From CBDFLD01 sp965249005 (GTDB lineage: Bacteria > Acidobacteriota > UBA6911): DNA of 64,000 nt. Shown here piece by piece: positions 9,303-17,497 of the stretch; the stretch's first letter is position 1; every line of letters starts with the position of its first letter. The stretch lies in NCBI GenBank assembly GCA_965249005.1, contig CBDFLD010000010.1, positions 62,001 through 126,000 of the forward strand, written 5' to 3'. The notes below the pieces were generated by a model. It saw only the letters and a list, made by a program, of their open reading frames with translations, was not told where the DNA came from and made no database searches. Both the position numbers and the translations under genes were made by a program.

Positions 9303-10165
9303 CAGAGTTATCCTCCTCTTATCGAATGGCAGAAGCTGTCGCGCGCAGTAGAGCGCGCAACTTTTACTATTCCTTTCTGGCACTGCCGGCGGAAAAGCGC
9401 CGGGCGTTCTGCGCCGTCTACGCGTTCATGCGAGATTGCGATGATATCTCCGACGGGCCTTGCACGGTCGAAGCGAAGAGCAAGATGCTCGGTGAATGGA
9501 GGGCACGCCTGGATAATTCGCTGGAAGGCTCTGACGACAATCCGATTCTTCCGGCCTTTCGAGATTCCGTCGAGCGTTTTCAGATCCCGCTCCAGTACTT
9601 TCACTGGATCATTGACGGGACCGAAATGGATCTGACCAAGACTTGCTATGGAACGTTCGAGGATCTGTACCGCTACTGTTTCCATGTCGCGTCGGCCGTT
9701 GGGTTTGTTTGCTTGCAGATCTTCGGTTACAGGGAGCAGACCGCAAAAGAGTATGCCGAATCCTGCGGCGTTGCGTTTCAGTTGACCAATATCCTGCGTG
9801 ACCTGAAAGAGGACGCCCAGAGGGGAAGGGTTTATCTGCCGCTGCAAGACCTGCAAAGGTTCCGCTACACCACTAGCGATCTTCAAAATGGTGTGCAGAA
9901 CGACCAGTTTCGCCAGTTGATGGACTTCGAAGCCGAGCGCGCCCATAGTTACTACCGGAAAGCCAGGAATCTGCTCCCCTTGATCGACAGGAGAAGTAGA
10001 CCCACATTGTGGGCGATGATCGAAATATACGAACGTATCTTGAAGAAGATCGTCCGACGCCATTACGACGTGTTCGCGGGGCGTGTGCGCCTTTCGGCGG
10101 GAGAGAAAACGACGATTGCGCTGCGGGCCATCGCGATGCGTGCCTTCCCGGAAGGTCAGGCGTGA
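9299..10165 (+). CDS. hpnD: Presqualene diphosphate synthase HpnD
   Basis: Condenses two farnesyl diphosphates to presqualene diphosphate. Both metal-binding motifs are visible: MRDCDDISDG and NILRDLKEDAQRGRVYLP. The start is the ATG at 9299 inside the hpnC stop (ATGA overlap); product 288 aa. The end overlaps hpnE by GTGA. It is a paralogue of the upstream HpnC, as usual for this module. Confidence 0.93.
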   Translation: MTELSSSYRMAEAVARSRARNFYYSFLALPAEKRRAFCAVYAFMRDCDDISDGPCTVEAKSKMLGEWRARLDNSLEGSDDNPILPAFRDSVERFQIPLQYFHWIIDGTEMDLTKTCYGTFEDLYRYCFHVASAVGFVCLQIFGYREQTAKEYAESCGVAFQLTNILRDLKEDAQRGRVYLPLQDLQRFRYTTSDLQNGVQNDQFRQLMDFEAERAHSYYRKARNLLPLIDRRSRPTLWAMIEIYERILKKIVRRHYDVFAGRVRLSAGEKTTIALRAIAMRAFPEGQA

Positions 10166-11556
10166 GCGACATGCAGGTCGCGATACTGGGTGGTGGGCTC
10201 GCCGGCATGAGCGCTGCGGTCGCGCTGGCACACGAGGGCTATGCGGTTACCCTGGTCGAAAAAAGAAACGGCCTCGGGGGACGAGCGGGCTCCCAGCTCG
10301 ATGGAAAGAGCGGGCTCTATATCGATAACTGCCAGCATGTCCTCATGCCCTGCTGCACGAACCTGCTGCACTTTTACGATCGAATCGGGGTTCGGGACAA
10401 GATCCGCTTTCATTCCCAGATTCCCTTTATCGAAAGTGGGGGACGGGTGTCGACGCTCCGGTCGAGTGTCCTCCCCGCTCCGTTGCACTGCTCCCCGTCT
10501 TTTCTCTCGATCCCCTTCCTGAGCTTGGGTGAAAAGTTCAAGATCGCGACAGCCCTCGCCTCCGTGCTCCGAATCGACGACAGCTCGCCCGCAATGAACC
10601 AGATAGCCCTGGAGTGGCTTCGCCTACATGGTCAGACGCCGCGCTCCATTCAAAATTTTTGGGAGCCGATATTCATCAGCGCGCTCAACGAAGAGCTCTC
10701 GCGGTGCTCTCTGCGCTATGTGGTCAAGGTCCTCAAGGATGCCTTTCTTTCAAATCGCAAAGGCTGGTGGCTTGGTATCCCGACCGTGCCGCTGAGTCGC
10801 TTGTACGGCGAACCCGTCCGGCTATACCTGGAAGCCCGAGGGGGGCAAGTCTTGCTGCAGACAACCGTTCGTCACTTGAAAGCTCACCATGACAGGGTGG
10901 CGGAACTGACGATTCAAGATGGAACAACCATTTCGCCCGACTTCGTTGTCTCCGCGCTCCCGTGGAAGCCGAGCGGTGAGCTACTTCCCGAGGGTGCTCT
11001 CACGCGGGAACAGGCAGCCGGGATCGCGGCCCTGGACCCGAGTCCCATTATCGGGGTGCACCTTTGGTTTGACCGGATCATCACGAATCTGGAATTCGCA
11101 TCACTTCCGGGAAAGCAAGTTCAGTGGTTTTTCAACAAGACAAGAACCTTTGAGACCGGCGGCGGCACCTACCTTCAACTTGTCACAAGCGCATCGCGCA
11201 GCTGGATGGACCTGGGCAAGAGTCAGATACTGGAGCTCGCGTTGAAAGATCTGCGCGAAGTCCTGCCGTCCTCGGAAGGCGCCCAGATTGTGCGGGCCCA
11301 CGTTCTCAAGGAACCGATGGCGACCTATTCCCCAACGCCTGAAAGCGAGGATCAGCGCCCGGAATGCACGACTCGATTCGCGAACCTCTACCTTGCCGGG
11401 GACTGGCTGCGCACGGGATGGCCCGCCACCATGGAGGGCGCGGTCAGGAGTGGGTACACGGCTGCGGAGGCCATTCTGAAAGCCGAGGGACGGCCCATCG
11501 CACCCCGGCCTTCGGACCTACCACGATCGGCGCTATCGCGACTGATTTCGAAATAG
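10162..11556 (+). CDS. hpnE: Hydroxysqualene dehydroxylase HpnE (FAD-dependent)
   Basis: Reduces hydroxysqualene to squalene, the last step before SHC. The N-terminal dinucleotide-binding motif is VAILGGGLAGMSAAVALAHEG, followed by LVEKRNGLGGRAGS. The C-terminal FAD motif is NLYLAGDWLRTGWPATMEGAVRSG. The start is GTG 10162, overlapping the hpnD stop (GTGA); ATG at 10171 is an alternative. Product 464 aa. The stop codon is followed immediately by AGCTTTCAG-type short repeats and a family A repeat, so this is probably the operon end. Confidence 0.93.
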   Translation: MSDMQVAILGGGLAGMSAAVALAHEGYAVTLVEKRNGLGGRAGSQLDGKSGLYIDNCQHVLMPCCTNLLHFYDRIGVRDKIRFHSQIPFIESGGRVSTLRSSVLPAPLHCSPSFLSIPFLSLGEKFKIATALASVLRIDDSSPAMNQIALEWLRLHGQTPRSIQNFWEPIFISALNEELSRCSLRYVVKVLKDAFLSNRKGWWLGIPTVPLSRLYGEPVRLYLEARGGQVLLQTTVRHLKAHHDRVAELTIQDGTTISPDFVVSALPWKPSGELLPEGALTREQAAGIAALDPSPIIGVHLWFDRIITNLEFASLPGKQVQWFFNKTRTFETGGGTYLQLVTSASRSWMDLGKSQILELALKDLREVLPSSEGAQIVRAHVLKEPMATYSPTPESEDQRPECTTRFANLYLAGDWLRTGWPATMEGAVRSGYTAAEAILKAEGRPIAPRPSDLPRSALSRLISK

Positions 11557-11856
11557 CGGTCAGCTTTCAGCAATCAGCTCTCAGCTTTCAGCCCTCAGCT
11601 TTCAGCAACTAGGCTTTGATGCCAGCCATGCAATTGAAGCTCTTATCCTGGCCAGACCGCGACCGGCAACCGCGGCGACCTTTTTCAACCAACCAAGCTG
11701 AAAGCTCTCCAGTAACTGCTCGCGGATCTGCTGTTATATGTGTAACTTAGCAAATCGCCAAGAACCACGTTTTTCAGGCTGTGCAGTGCAGTTACTTTAC
11801 CAAGTGACCGGCGCGACGCGCCGGTCAGACGCTGATAGCTGACCGCTGATGGCTTT
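11557..11856 (+). repeat. Convergent intergenic region: AGCTGAA-type heptad repeats and family A repeat copy 2
   Basis: Between convergent hpnE and tolC. Positions 11557-11610 are a degenerate run of GGTCAGCTTTCAGCAATCAGC units (reverse of AGCTGAAAGCTGA). Family A copy 2 spans about 11702-11834 and starts AAGCTCTCCAGTAACTGC. Its terminal hairpin is GACCGGCGC-GAC-GCGCCGGTC, a compensatory variant of the GACTGGCGC/GCGCCAGTC stem in most other copies. More heptad repeats follow (GCTGATAGCTGACCGCTGA). No gene is visible. The hairpins could act as a bidirectional terminator. Confidence 0.85.
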
Positions 11857-13161
11857 CTAAAACATCTCCGCGAGATTGCCCGTCAGCCGTAGCAGTTCGA
11901 TCTTGGCCTTCCAGAAGCTCGCCTGTGCGTTGAGGAGCTCGACTTCTCGCCGATGGAGCTGCCGGCGCGCAGTATCCAGGGTCTCTTCGGAGACCCGTCC
12001 CTTTTCAAGCAACGCCTCATGAACTTTGAAATCCTCGCTTGCCGCCTTGGCCTGCATCCGTGCAAGCTTCACCGAGTCTCTAGCAATTCTCATTTCGCTT
12101 GCGCTTCTGGAGACGTCTAGTTTCAGTTGCAGCCGCAGCCGATCCTTTTGATGCCTTGCCTCGTCCACCTCCTGACGGCTTTGCGCTATTCGGGATTTCC
12201 TTCGAAATCCATCGAAAACCGGAACTTGAATGGACAGACCAATGAGCCCATTGTGGCGGGTGAATTGGTTGAAAAACTTATCGTAATTGTTTGCGCGGCT
12301 GAACAGAGCGTACTCGCCGATGATATTGACCCGGGGCCACGCTTCTCCCTTCTCGGCTTCGACGTGGTACTCCCTCGCGCGCAACCTGGCCTCGGCTTCC
12401 TTGAGCTGAGGATGGATCGCCAGAGCGTTCTGATATAGTTCCTCGGGCGGATAGTTCAGCAGCGGAGAGTCCATGTGAGGATCCAGCGTGGCAATCCGGC
12501 GGTTTTCGTATCCCAGCAGTTGCTTCATCTCCGTCTCGGCCAGCTGAACCATCTCCCGGGCTAGGAGCACTCGATGCTGGGCGCCGGCGGTGGACGCCGT
12601 GGCCTTTGTGACATCGATAGGCCGGACGCGTCCCGCCTGCAGAAGAGTCCTGTAGTGTTGTTCTTCTCTCCTGAAGACCTCCAGCCGTTTCCGTTGGATG
12701 CTCTCGATCTTGCGCGAGTGGTGCAAATCGAAATACACGAGTGCCGTGCGGGCCACAATTTCGTTCTTCACATGCGCGGCCCCGACTTCCCTTGCGTTCT
12801 TCTCTTCCTTCCGTTCAAGAATCAGATTCTTGTTCTTCTTGCTGAACACGGACTGACTCACGGCAACTTGCACTATCGATGGTGCCGAACCCTCGATACT
12901 CAAAGGAAAACCGTTGTTGTAGGCCAAACCCGTGCCGGTCATCACCTGTGGCAAATTGAGCGACTCCGTCTCCCGCACCGCGGCGGAAGCACGGATGGCC
13001 TGCGCCTCCGACAATGCGAGATCCGGCGATTCACCCAGTACCAGACGGATCGCCTCCTGCAGGTCGAGGACAACTTCCTCCTGAAACTCCGGAGGGTGTG
13101 CTCGGGTCGAAACCGGACATGCGAACAGCACAGCGGCAACCAGCGCCAGACTCCTATTCAT
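11857..13161 (-). CDS. TolC-family outer membrane efflux protein
   Basis: Outer-membrane channel component of a tripartite exporter. The N-terminal signal peptide is MNRSLALVAAVLFACPVSTRA. The body has two long alpha-helical repeats rich in Ala, Arg, Glu and Gln and the OEP pattern (LDLQEAIRLVLGESPDLALSEAQ, later GLIGLSIQVPVFDGFRRKSRIAQ), with 434 aa. The start is ATG 13161, which overlaps the 3' end of the upstream permease gene by 8 bp; a longer frame upstream lies inside that gene. It is the last gene of the HlyD-TPR-permease-TolC operon. Confidence 0.9.
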   Translation of the reverse strand: MNRSLALVAAVLFACPVSTRAHPPEFQEEVVLDLQEAIRLVLGESPDLALSEAQAIRASAAVRETESLNLPQVMTGTGLAYNNGFPLSIEGSAPSIVQVAVSQSVFSKKNKNLILERKEEKNAREVGAAHVKNEIVARTALVYFDLHHSRKIESIQRKRLEVFRREEQHYRTLLQAGRVRPIDVTKATASTAGAQHRVLLAREMVQLAETEMKQLLGYENRRIATLDPHMDSPLLNYPPEELYQNALAIHPQLKEAEARLRAREYHVEAEKGEAWPRVNIIGEYALFSRANNYDKFFNQFTRHNGLIGLSIQVPVFDGFRRKSRIAQSRQEVDEARHQKDRLRLQLKLDVSRSASEMRIARDSVKLARMQAKAASEDFKVHEALLEKGRVSEETLDTARRQLHRREVELLNAQASFWKAKIELLRLTGNLAEMF

Positions 13162-14347
13162 AGCGTAAAGCCTCCGTCGGATTAAGTTTGGCAGCACGGT
13201 TGGCGGGAACATAGCCGGAAGCCACCCCCACCAATAGAGACATGGAAAACGCGATCAGAATGGATATCCCTGAGACCGGTGTTTCGATTCCCGCAAACCA
13301 ACGGGCCGCCAAGGGCCCGGCGAGTCCCAGCCCGATGCCAACGCCTCCGCCGGCCGCGGCCATGAAAATCGACTCGGCCAGAAACTGGGTCAGGATTTCT
13401 CGACGCCGAGCGCCCAAGGCCATCTTGATGCCGATCTCGCGGGTTCTTTCGGTTACGGTGACTAGCATGATATTCATGATTCCAATTCCACTGATCACGA
13501 TTGAAATGGCGCCAATCAAGAACAAGACGATCGTCAAGGCGCCCGCAATTCGATTCGCGGCCTTGAGAATCTCGGCGAGGTTTTCGACCCGATACGAAGC
13601 CCCGGCCCGGTGACGCGCTTCGAGGAGATCCTGTATCCGGAGTGTTACCTCAGGAACTGACTCGCTCGAGCGGGCCGAGACGTAGATCTGATCCATCTTG
13701 TCGGAAACAGTGAATTGCTGCATGACCGACATCGGCACCAAAGCGGAGAAGGTAGAGACTTCCGATTGGCCGAAGGTCTCGACTCCTTCGCGAAACACAC
13801 CGATGATCTGGAAGCGGACCTTGTAGAGTTTCAGGCTCTTTCCCCGGACCTCGAGAGAACCGAACATCTTTCGCGCGAGTTCCTCGGTGAGCAGGCACAC
13901 CTTGTTGTAAGAGCGCTCGTCGACTCCATCCAGGAACCGACCGCTGCGAACCCGCAGGTTTCTCACTTGACGGTACTCCGGAGTCACTCCGATAATGGTA
14001 ACTTCTCTTTCCTTGCCGCCGATACTGACGCGATCGTGATCGACCCGAATTCCGGTGGCCGAGGCGACGTCCGGCAGCGCAGCAACCGCTGCAAGGTCTT
14101 CCTGGGTCAGATCATCCCCAAGGGTTTGGGAAGAAAGCGCACCTCCGGGTTCGTAGTACAGGTAGATTAGGTTGTTTCCCACACCCTCGATTTGCTGGAG
14201 AATGTACGCGCGCCCGGCAACGGCAATCGTGACCACGAAGATTATCGATGCCGTGCCGATCATCATCCCCAGCATGGTCAGGCCGGCGCGCAATTTGTTC
14301 GCGCGCAGGCTTCCCAGCGCAAAGCTCAGCGCTTCGGTCACGTTCAT
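13154..14347 (-). CDS. MacB/FtsX-family ABC transporter permease
   Basis: MacB-type permease without a fused ATPase. An N-terminal membrane segment (MLGMMIGTASIIFVVTIAVA) is followed by a ~230-residue periplasmic MacB_PCD-like domain and three C-terminal FtsX-type helices (about IVLFLIGAISIVISGIGIMN to the end). The ending AANLNPTEALRYE-like motif, here RAAKLNPTEALRYE, is typical. 397 aa. It is flanked by TPR and TolC genes, but no ABC ATPase gene is present in the operon. It must use an ATPase encoded elsewhere. Confidence 0.9.
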   Translation of the reverse strand: MNVTEALSFALGSLRANKLRAGLTMLGMMIGTASIIFVVTIAVAGRAYILQQIEGVGNNLIYLYYEPGGALSSQTLGDDLTQEDLAAVAALPDVASATGIRVDHDRVSIGGKEREVTIIGVTPEYRQVRNLRVRSGRFLDGVDERSYNKVCLLTEELARKMFGSLEVRGKSLKLYKVRFQIIGVFREGVETFGQSEVSTFSALVPMSVMQQFTVSDKMDQIYVSARSSESVPEVTLRIQDLLEARHRAGASYRVENLAEILKAANRIAGALTIVLFLIGAISIVISGIGIMNIMLVTVTERTREIGIKMALGARRREILTQFLAESIFMAAAGGGVGIGLGLAGPLAARWFAGIETPVSGISILIAFSMSLLVGVASGYVPANRAAKLNPTEALRYE

Positions 14348-14352
14348 CGGAG

Positions 14353-15339
14353 CTACCTAGTCCGGGAAATCGCTTCCTTTGCTTCTTCGAGGTCGGGATC
14401 GAATCTCAGGGCGGTCTGAAAAGCTTGCCTTGCCTCGGCCTTCCGCCCTAACAGGAGACGCGACTGACCCAGCCAGCGATGGACCGCGGCAAAGGAAGGG
14501 TCTGAGTCCCCCAGCGGCCCCAGGCTGAGCCGTTCGAAAGCACGTTCGGCGGATTCCAGGTCCTTCGCCTGGCTGATGCGAGAAGCGTAAACGAAAAATC
14601 GGGCCCGTGCGGAACTCGAATCCAGTGCCAACGCACTGTTCGCACTGGATTCCGCCCCGGCGAACTCGTCCTGCTCGAAAAAAAACTCGGCTAGATCCAG
14701 GTGAGTCGCCGGATCAGAGGGAAAGGCCAAAACCGCCGACTCCAATTCCTGGCGCACCGACCGGAGGTCGTTTTCCTTCGCAAACAGCATCGCCCGAGCA
14801 GCATAGCCCTGCCTTGGATCAATTCTGGCGATTTCCGTGGCTTCTTTCCGCGCCTTCTCCTTGCTGCCCCCGACAACGCCTGGGGCCTCTAGATAATACT
14901 CCAGGAGATCGAAGCGGACATCGGTATCGTCGGGCGATAGCTCCCGTGCCTTCTCAAACTCCCGGACGACTTTGCGAGCAAGACCAAAGGCCTTGAAAAA
15001 GACCACTCGGGATGCCCGTTCGCCATATGCGCGACCCAGCCAGAGATGATACGGCCCGTGCCGGGGCCGCATCTTCACGGCTCCTTGCAGGACCTGGACC
15101 GCATCCTTCCAACGGCGTGCCCGGAGATGACATCGGCCCCGGTGAAAGAGAACCTCTGCCTGCTCTTGCGGTCCGCCTCCCTCGATCGAAGAAAGAAGCT
15201 TTTCGGCTTCGGCGTATCGTCCGGATTGATACAGGGTCAGAGCTTGGTCCACCCTCGCTTCATGACTCGCCGCAACGCTCGAGCCGGTGAGAAGGACGAG
15301 ACCCGCCCAGATAAAGATCGCAAGACCTGTTGTTGTCAT
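14353..15339 (-). CDS. Exported tetratricopeptide repeat protein
   Basis: 328 aa with a signal peptide (MTTTGLAIFIWAGLVLLTGSSVAA) and TPR-like helical pairs across most of its length (for example RVDQALTLYQSGRYAEAEKLL, DPATHLDLAEFFFEQDEFAGAESSANSAL, LGRKAEARQAFQTALRFDPDLEEAKEAI). TPRs are protein-binding scaffolds. Its start overlaps the stop of the HlyD gene by 4 bp and it is 5 bp from the permease gene, so it belongs to the efflux operon. Precise role unknown. Confidence 0.85.
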   Translation of the reverse strand: MTTTGLAIFIWAGLVLLTGSSVAASHEARVDQALTLYQSGRYAEAEKLLSSIEGGGPQEQAEVLFHRGRCHLRARRWKDAVQVLQGAVKMRPRHGPYHLWLGRAYGERASRVVFFKAFGLARKVVREFEKARELSPDDTDVRFDLLEYYLEAPGVVGGSKEKARKEATEIARIDPRQGYAARAMLFAKENDLRSVRQELESAVLAFPSDPATHLDLAEFFFEQDEFAGAESSANSALALDSSSARARFFVYASRISQAKDLESAERAFERLSLGPLGDSDPSFAAVHRWLGQSRLLLGRKAEARQAFQTALRFDPDLEEAKEAISRTR

Positions 15340-16562
15340 TGGTCTTTCAGAATTTTTACCGACATGTCGTCGGCGATCACGACGTCCCCTGGAACGATGA
15401 CCCTGTCTCCAAGTGTGATTCCGCCCGTTACTTCAATCCGGTCGGCTGTGCTTCTTCCGGTCACCACGGGCCGCTTTTGGGCCCGATCTTCATTCAGCAA
15501 CCAGACAAACGGTGTGTCCCCGTCGAGGAAAACCACTTCTCGAGGGAGTGACGCCACTATGTCTTCACTCTCCAGAAGAATCGCCACATCTACATTGATG
15601 TTGGGAATCAACTCTTGTTTCGGACTCTCGATGCTACAGAGCACCTCGCCCACGGACCGGGTTCCAAGCGCCACGACCCGGACCGGAATCTTCTCCACTC
15701 GACCGTTCCAGTTGTCATCCGGGTAGGCGTCCCACTGGATGCGAACCGCAGCTCCCTGCTTCACGCGACCGAGGTCCGGTTCGTCGACGTAGGCGCGCAC
15801 TTGCAAGCGTGCCACATCACCCACCCGTCCGATCAGATCGCCTTTCTGAAGATAGGTCCCGTCTTTGAGATTGAACTCGTAAACGATGCCGTCGGCCGGC
15901 GCCCGGACGACGGAGTCGCGGACTCGTCGCTCGAGGTACTCGATCCGTGTCTTGGCCGCCTCGACGCGAAGCGCAGCGCGATCTTGATCAATGGGTTCGA
16001 AACGCTGGCGGATGTCGTTGCTTCGACTCACGGCCGCGTCGAGACTCTGCTTCAATCTGGCCAGGGATCTTCGGCTCTGCTCCACTTCGTGTCTCGAGAT
16101 GGCTTCCCTCTCGAGCAACCACTGGTTGGTTTCCAGGATCTTGGTCGCCTGGCCAACTTCCAGACGATAGCGCGCGACCTCCGATTCGGCTTGGTTCAGC
16201 TCTTCCGGGGCCGCGCTCCGACTCACGTTACGCAGATCGACTTCGGCAGAAACAAGTTCCGCTCGAGCCGCGGCCAACTCGGATTGCAGGACCCGATCCT
16301 CGATCCGAAGAAGTGGATCTCCCTTGGCGACCAGATCTCCTTCCCGGACCCGTATCCGTTGGCAAGTGCCGGAGTTTCTGGAGCGGATCTCGAAGACCTG
16401 CTCGACCTCGACCTTCCCGTTGGTGTCGACAGAGCCTGCCAGCGCATGAGACTCGAACTCAACCCATTGCACAGCTGGAACCGAGGTGGAACAGCCGACG
16501 GAAAAGATCAAGTTTGCGAAAACAAGAAGAGCCAGATTGGCGATAGGGAAAAAGGTGTTCAT
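15336..16562 (-). CDS. HlyD/RND-type periplasmic adaptor lipoprotein
   Basis: Membrane-fusion adaptor bridging the permease and TolC. The start at ATG 16562 gives a lipoprotein signal MNTFFPIANLALLVFANLIFSVGC-type peptide with lipidated Cys24. Biotinyl-lipoyl halves (RIRVREGDLVAKGDPLLRIED and SVVRAPADGIVYEFNLKDGTYLQKGDLIGRVGD) flank a long coiled-coil hairpin (~residues 90-190), followed by a beta-barrel domain. 408 aa. An in-frame GTG at 16616 lies inside a palindromic repeat and is rejected as start. First gene of the efflux operon. Confidence 0.9.
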   Translation of the reverse strand: MNTFFPIANLALLVFANLIFSVGCSTSVPAVQWVEFESHALAGSVDTNGKVEVEQVFEIRSRNSGTCQRIRVREGDLVAKGDPLLRIEDRVLQSELAAARAELVSAEVDLRNVSRSAAPEELNQAESEVARYRLEVGQATKILETNQWLLEREAISRHEVEQSRRSLARLKQSLDAAVSRSNDIRQRFEPIDQDRAALRVEAAKTRIEYLERRVRDSVVRAPADGIVYEFNLKDGTYLQKGDLIGRVGDVARLQVRAYVDEPDLGRVKQGAAVRIQWDAYPDDNWNGRVEKIPVRVVALGTRSVGEVLCSIESPKQELIPNINVDVAILLESEDIVASLPREVVFLDGDTPFVWLLNEDRAQKRPVVTGRSTADRIEVTGGITLGDRVIVPGDVVIADDMSVKILKDQ

Positions 16563-16608
16563 CCCCAGTGAATATATCTGATTGCAAACAAAGGTTTCAA
16601 CTGCCCCT

Positions 16609-16694
16609 GGGGTCACAGCTTGAAAATTTAATTTTGGGTTCGCAGGGTTGGTTCGTCAGTTAGCCAAAAAATTAAATTTTCAAGCTGTGACCCC
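16609..16694. repeat. Long palindromic repeat (family C), upstream of the efflux operon and phosphorylase
   Basis: Two inverted arms beginning GGGGTCACAGCTTGAAAATT (16609) and its reverse complement ending at 16694 are separated by about 26 bp; the arms match over roughly 27-30 bp with one small indel. A third, single arm occurs at 17424-17453 within the phosphorylase gene. The architecture resembles REP/REPIN-type units mobilised by REP-associated tyrosine transposases. No such transposase is in the window. Confidence 0.85.
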
Positions 16695-16713
16695 AAGCTA
16701 TTACACTGAGTCG

Positions 16714-17466
16714 ATGATCCTGATCGCCGCCGCGCTCATGGAAGAAATCCGTATCGTGCTGGAGCTTTGCACTGGCTGCACCCGTCTGAAGATTCCCGGC
16801 GTCCGGGCGTGGTCGACCGAGTTCCGTGGGAAGTCTCTGTCGTGTCTGCGGACGGGCGTCGGTCCCGAGCGCGCCGGCAAGACACTCAAAGAATTCCTCC
16901 GTTTCCATCGTCCTGCGAGGTTGTTGCTTATCGGCTACGGGGGGGCATTGGACCCGGACCTGCGGGTAGGAGAACTGATAACCGGAGATCGCGTCTCCTG
17001 TTTGTCTGGGACTCTCGAGGAAAATCCCACCGTGATCCTCGATGGAACCTGGAAATTGCAAAAGCTAGGCGGATTGAGCCCCATCGGATTCACGACCAAG
17101 CACGGGAATCTGTTGACGTCCCCCCGAATCGTTGGAGATCCCCGCTGCAAGCAGGTCTTGTATGAGAAATTCAAGGCAAGCGTCATTGACATGGAAACGG
17201 GAGCCTTGGCGCGCATCCTGGAGCACGAGGATTTGCCACTTTCATGCGTGCGCGCGGTGACAGACGCAGCCGACGACGACTTTCTGACCCCATTTTCCTA
17301 CGGCCCGACCGAAGGTGTGGTACGCAAGGCCCGGAAGATCCTCACCGCCGGCGATTGGATAACCCGCTATCGAATCTGGCAACGAAATGCAGAAGCCGCT
17401 CGAATCGCGCTCCGCGCATTTCTGGGGTCACAGCTTGAAGATTTTGTTTTGGGTGACTCTTCCTGA
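16714..17466 (+). CDS. Nucleoside phosphorylase-superfamily protein (HpnG-like or MTA/SAH nucleosidase-like)
   Basis: PNP/UDP phosphorylase fold. Glycine-rich segment LLIGYGGALDPDLRVGELITGDRV, and the substrate-binding motif VIDMETGALARILEHEDLPLSCVRAVTDAADDDF with the catalytic-type Glu/Asp. 250 aa from ATG 16714. HpnG of hopanoid biosynthesis belongs to this superfamily, and a hopanoid operon lies 5 kb away. However, hpnH is absent here, so a nucleosidase of methylthioadenosine type is equally possible. The last ~14 residues (LGSQLEDFVLGDSS) are encoded by a family C repeat arm, suggesting the original C-terminus was replaced. Confidence 0.8.
   Translation: MILIAAALMEEIRIVLELCTGCTRLKIPGVRAWSTEFRGKSLSCLRTGVGPERAGKTLKEFLRFHRPARLLLIGYGGALDPDLRVGELITGDRVSCLSGTLEENPTVILDGTWKLQKLGGLSPIGFTTKHGNLLTSPRIVGDPRCKQVLYEKFKASVIDMETGALARILEHEDLPLSCVRAVTDAADDDFLTPFSYGPTEGVVRKARKILTAGDWITRYRIWQRNAEAARIALRAFLGSQLEDFVLGDSS
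17424..17453 (+). repeat. Single arm of palindromic repeat family C inside the phosphorylase 3' end
   Basis: GGGGTCACAGCTTGAAGATT and the following ten bases match the left arm of the palindrome at 16609 with two or three differences. The arm is in frame and supplies the last codons and stop region of the phosphorylase gene. Confidence 0.8.
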
Positions 17467-17497
17467 CACTTGCTGACGATTCCAGGAACCCGAAATC

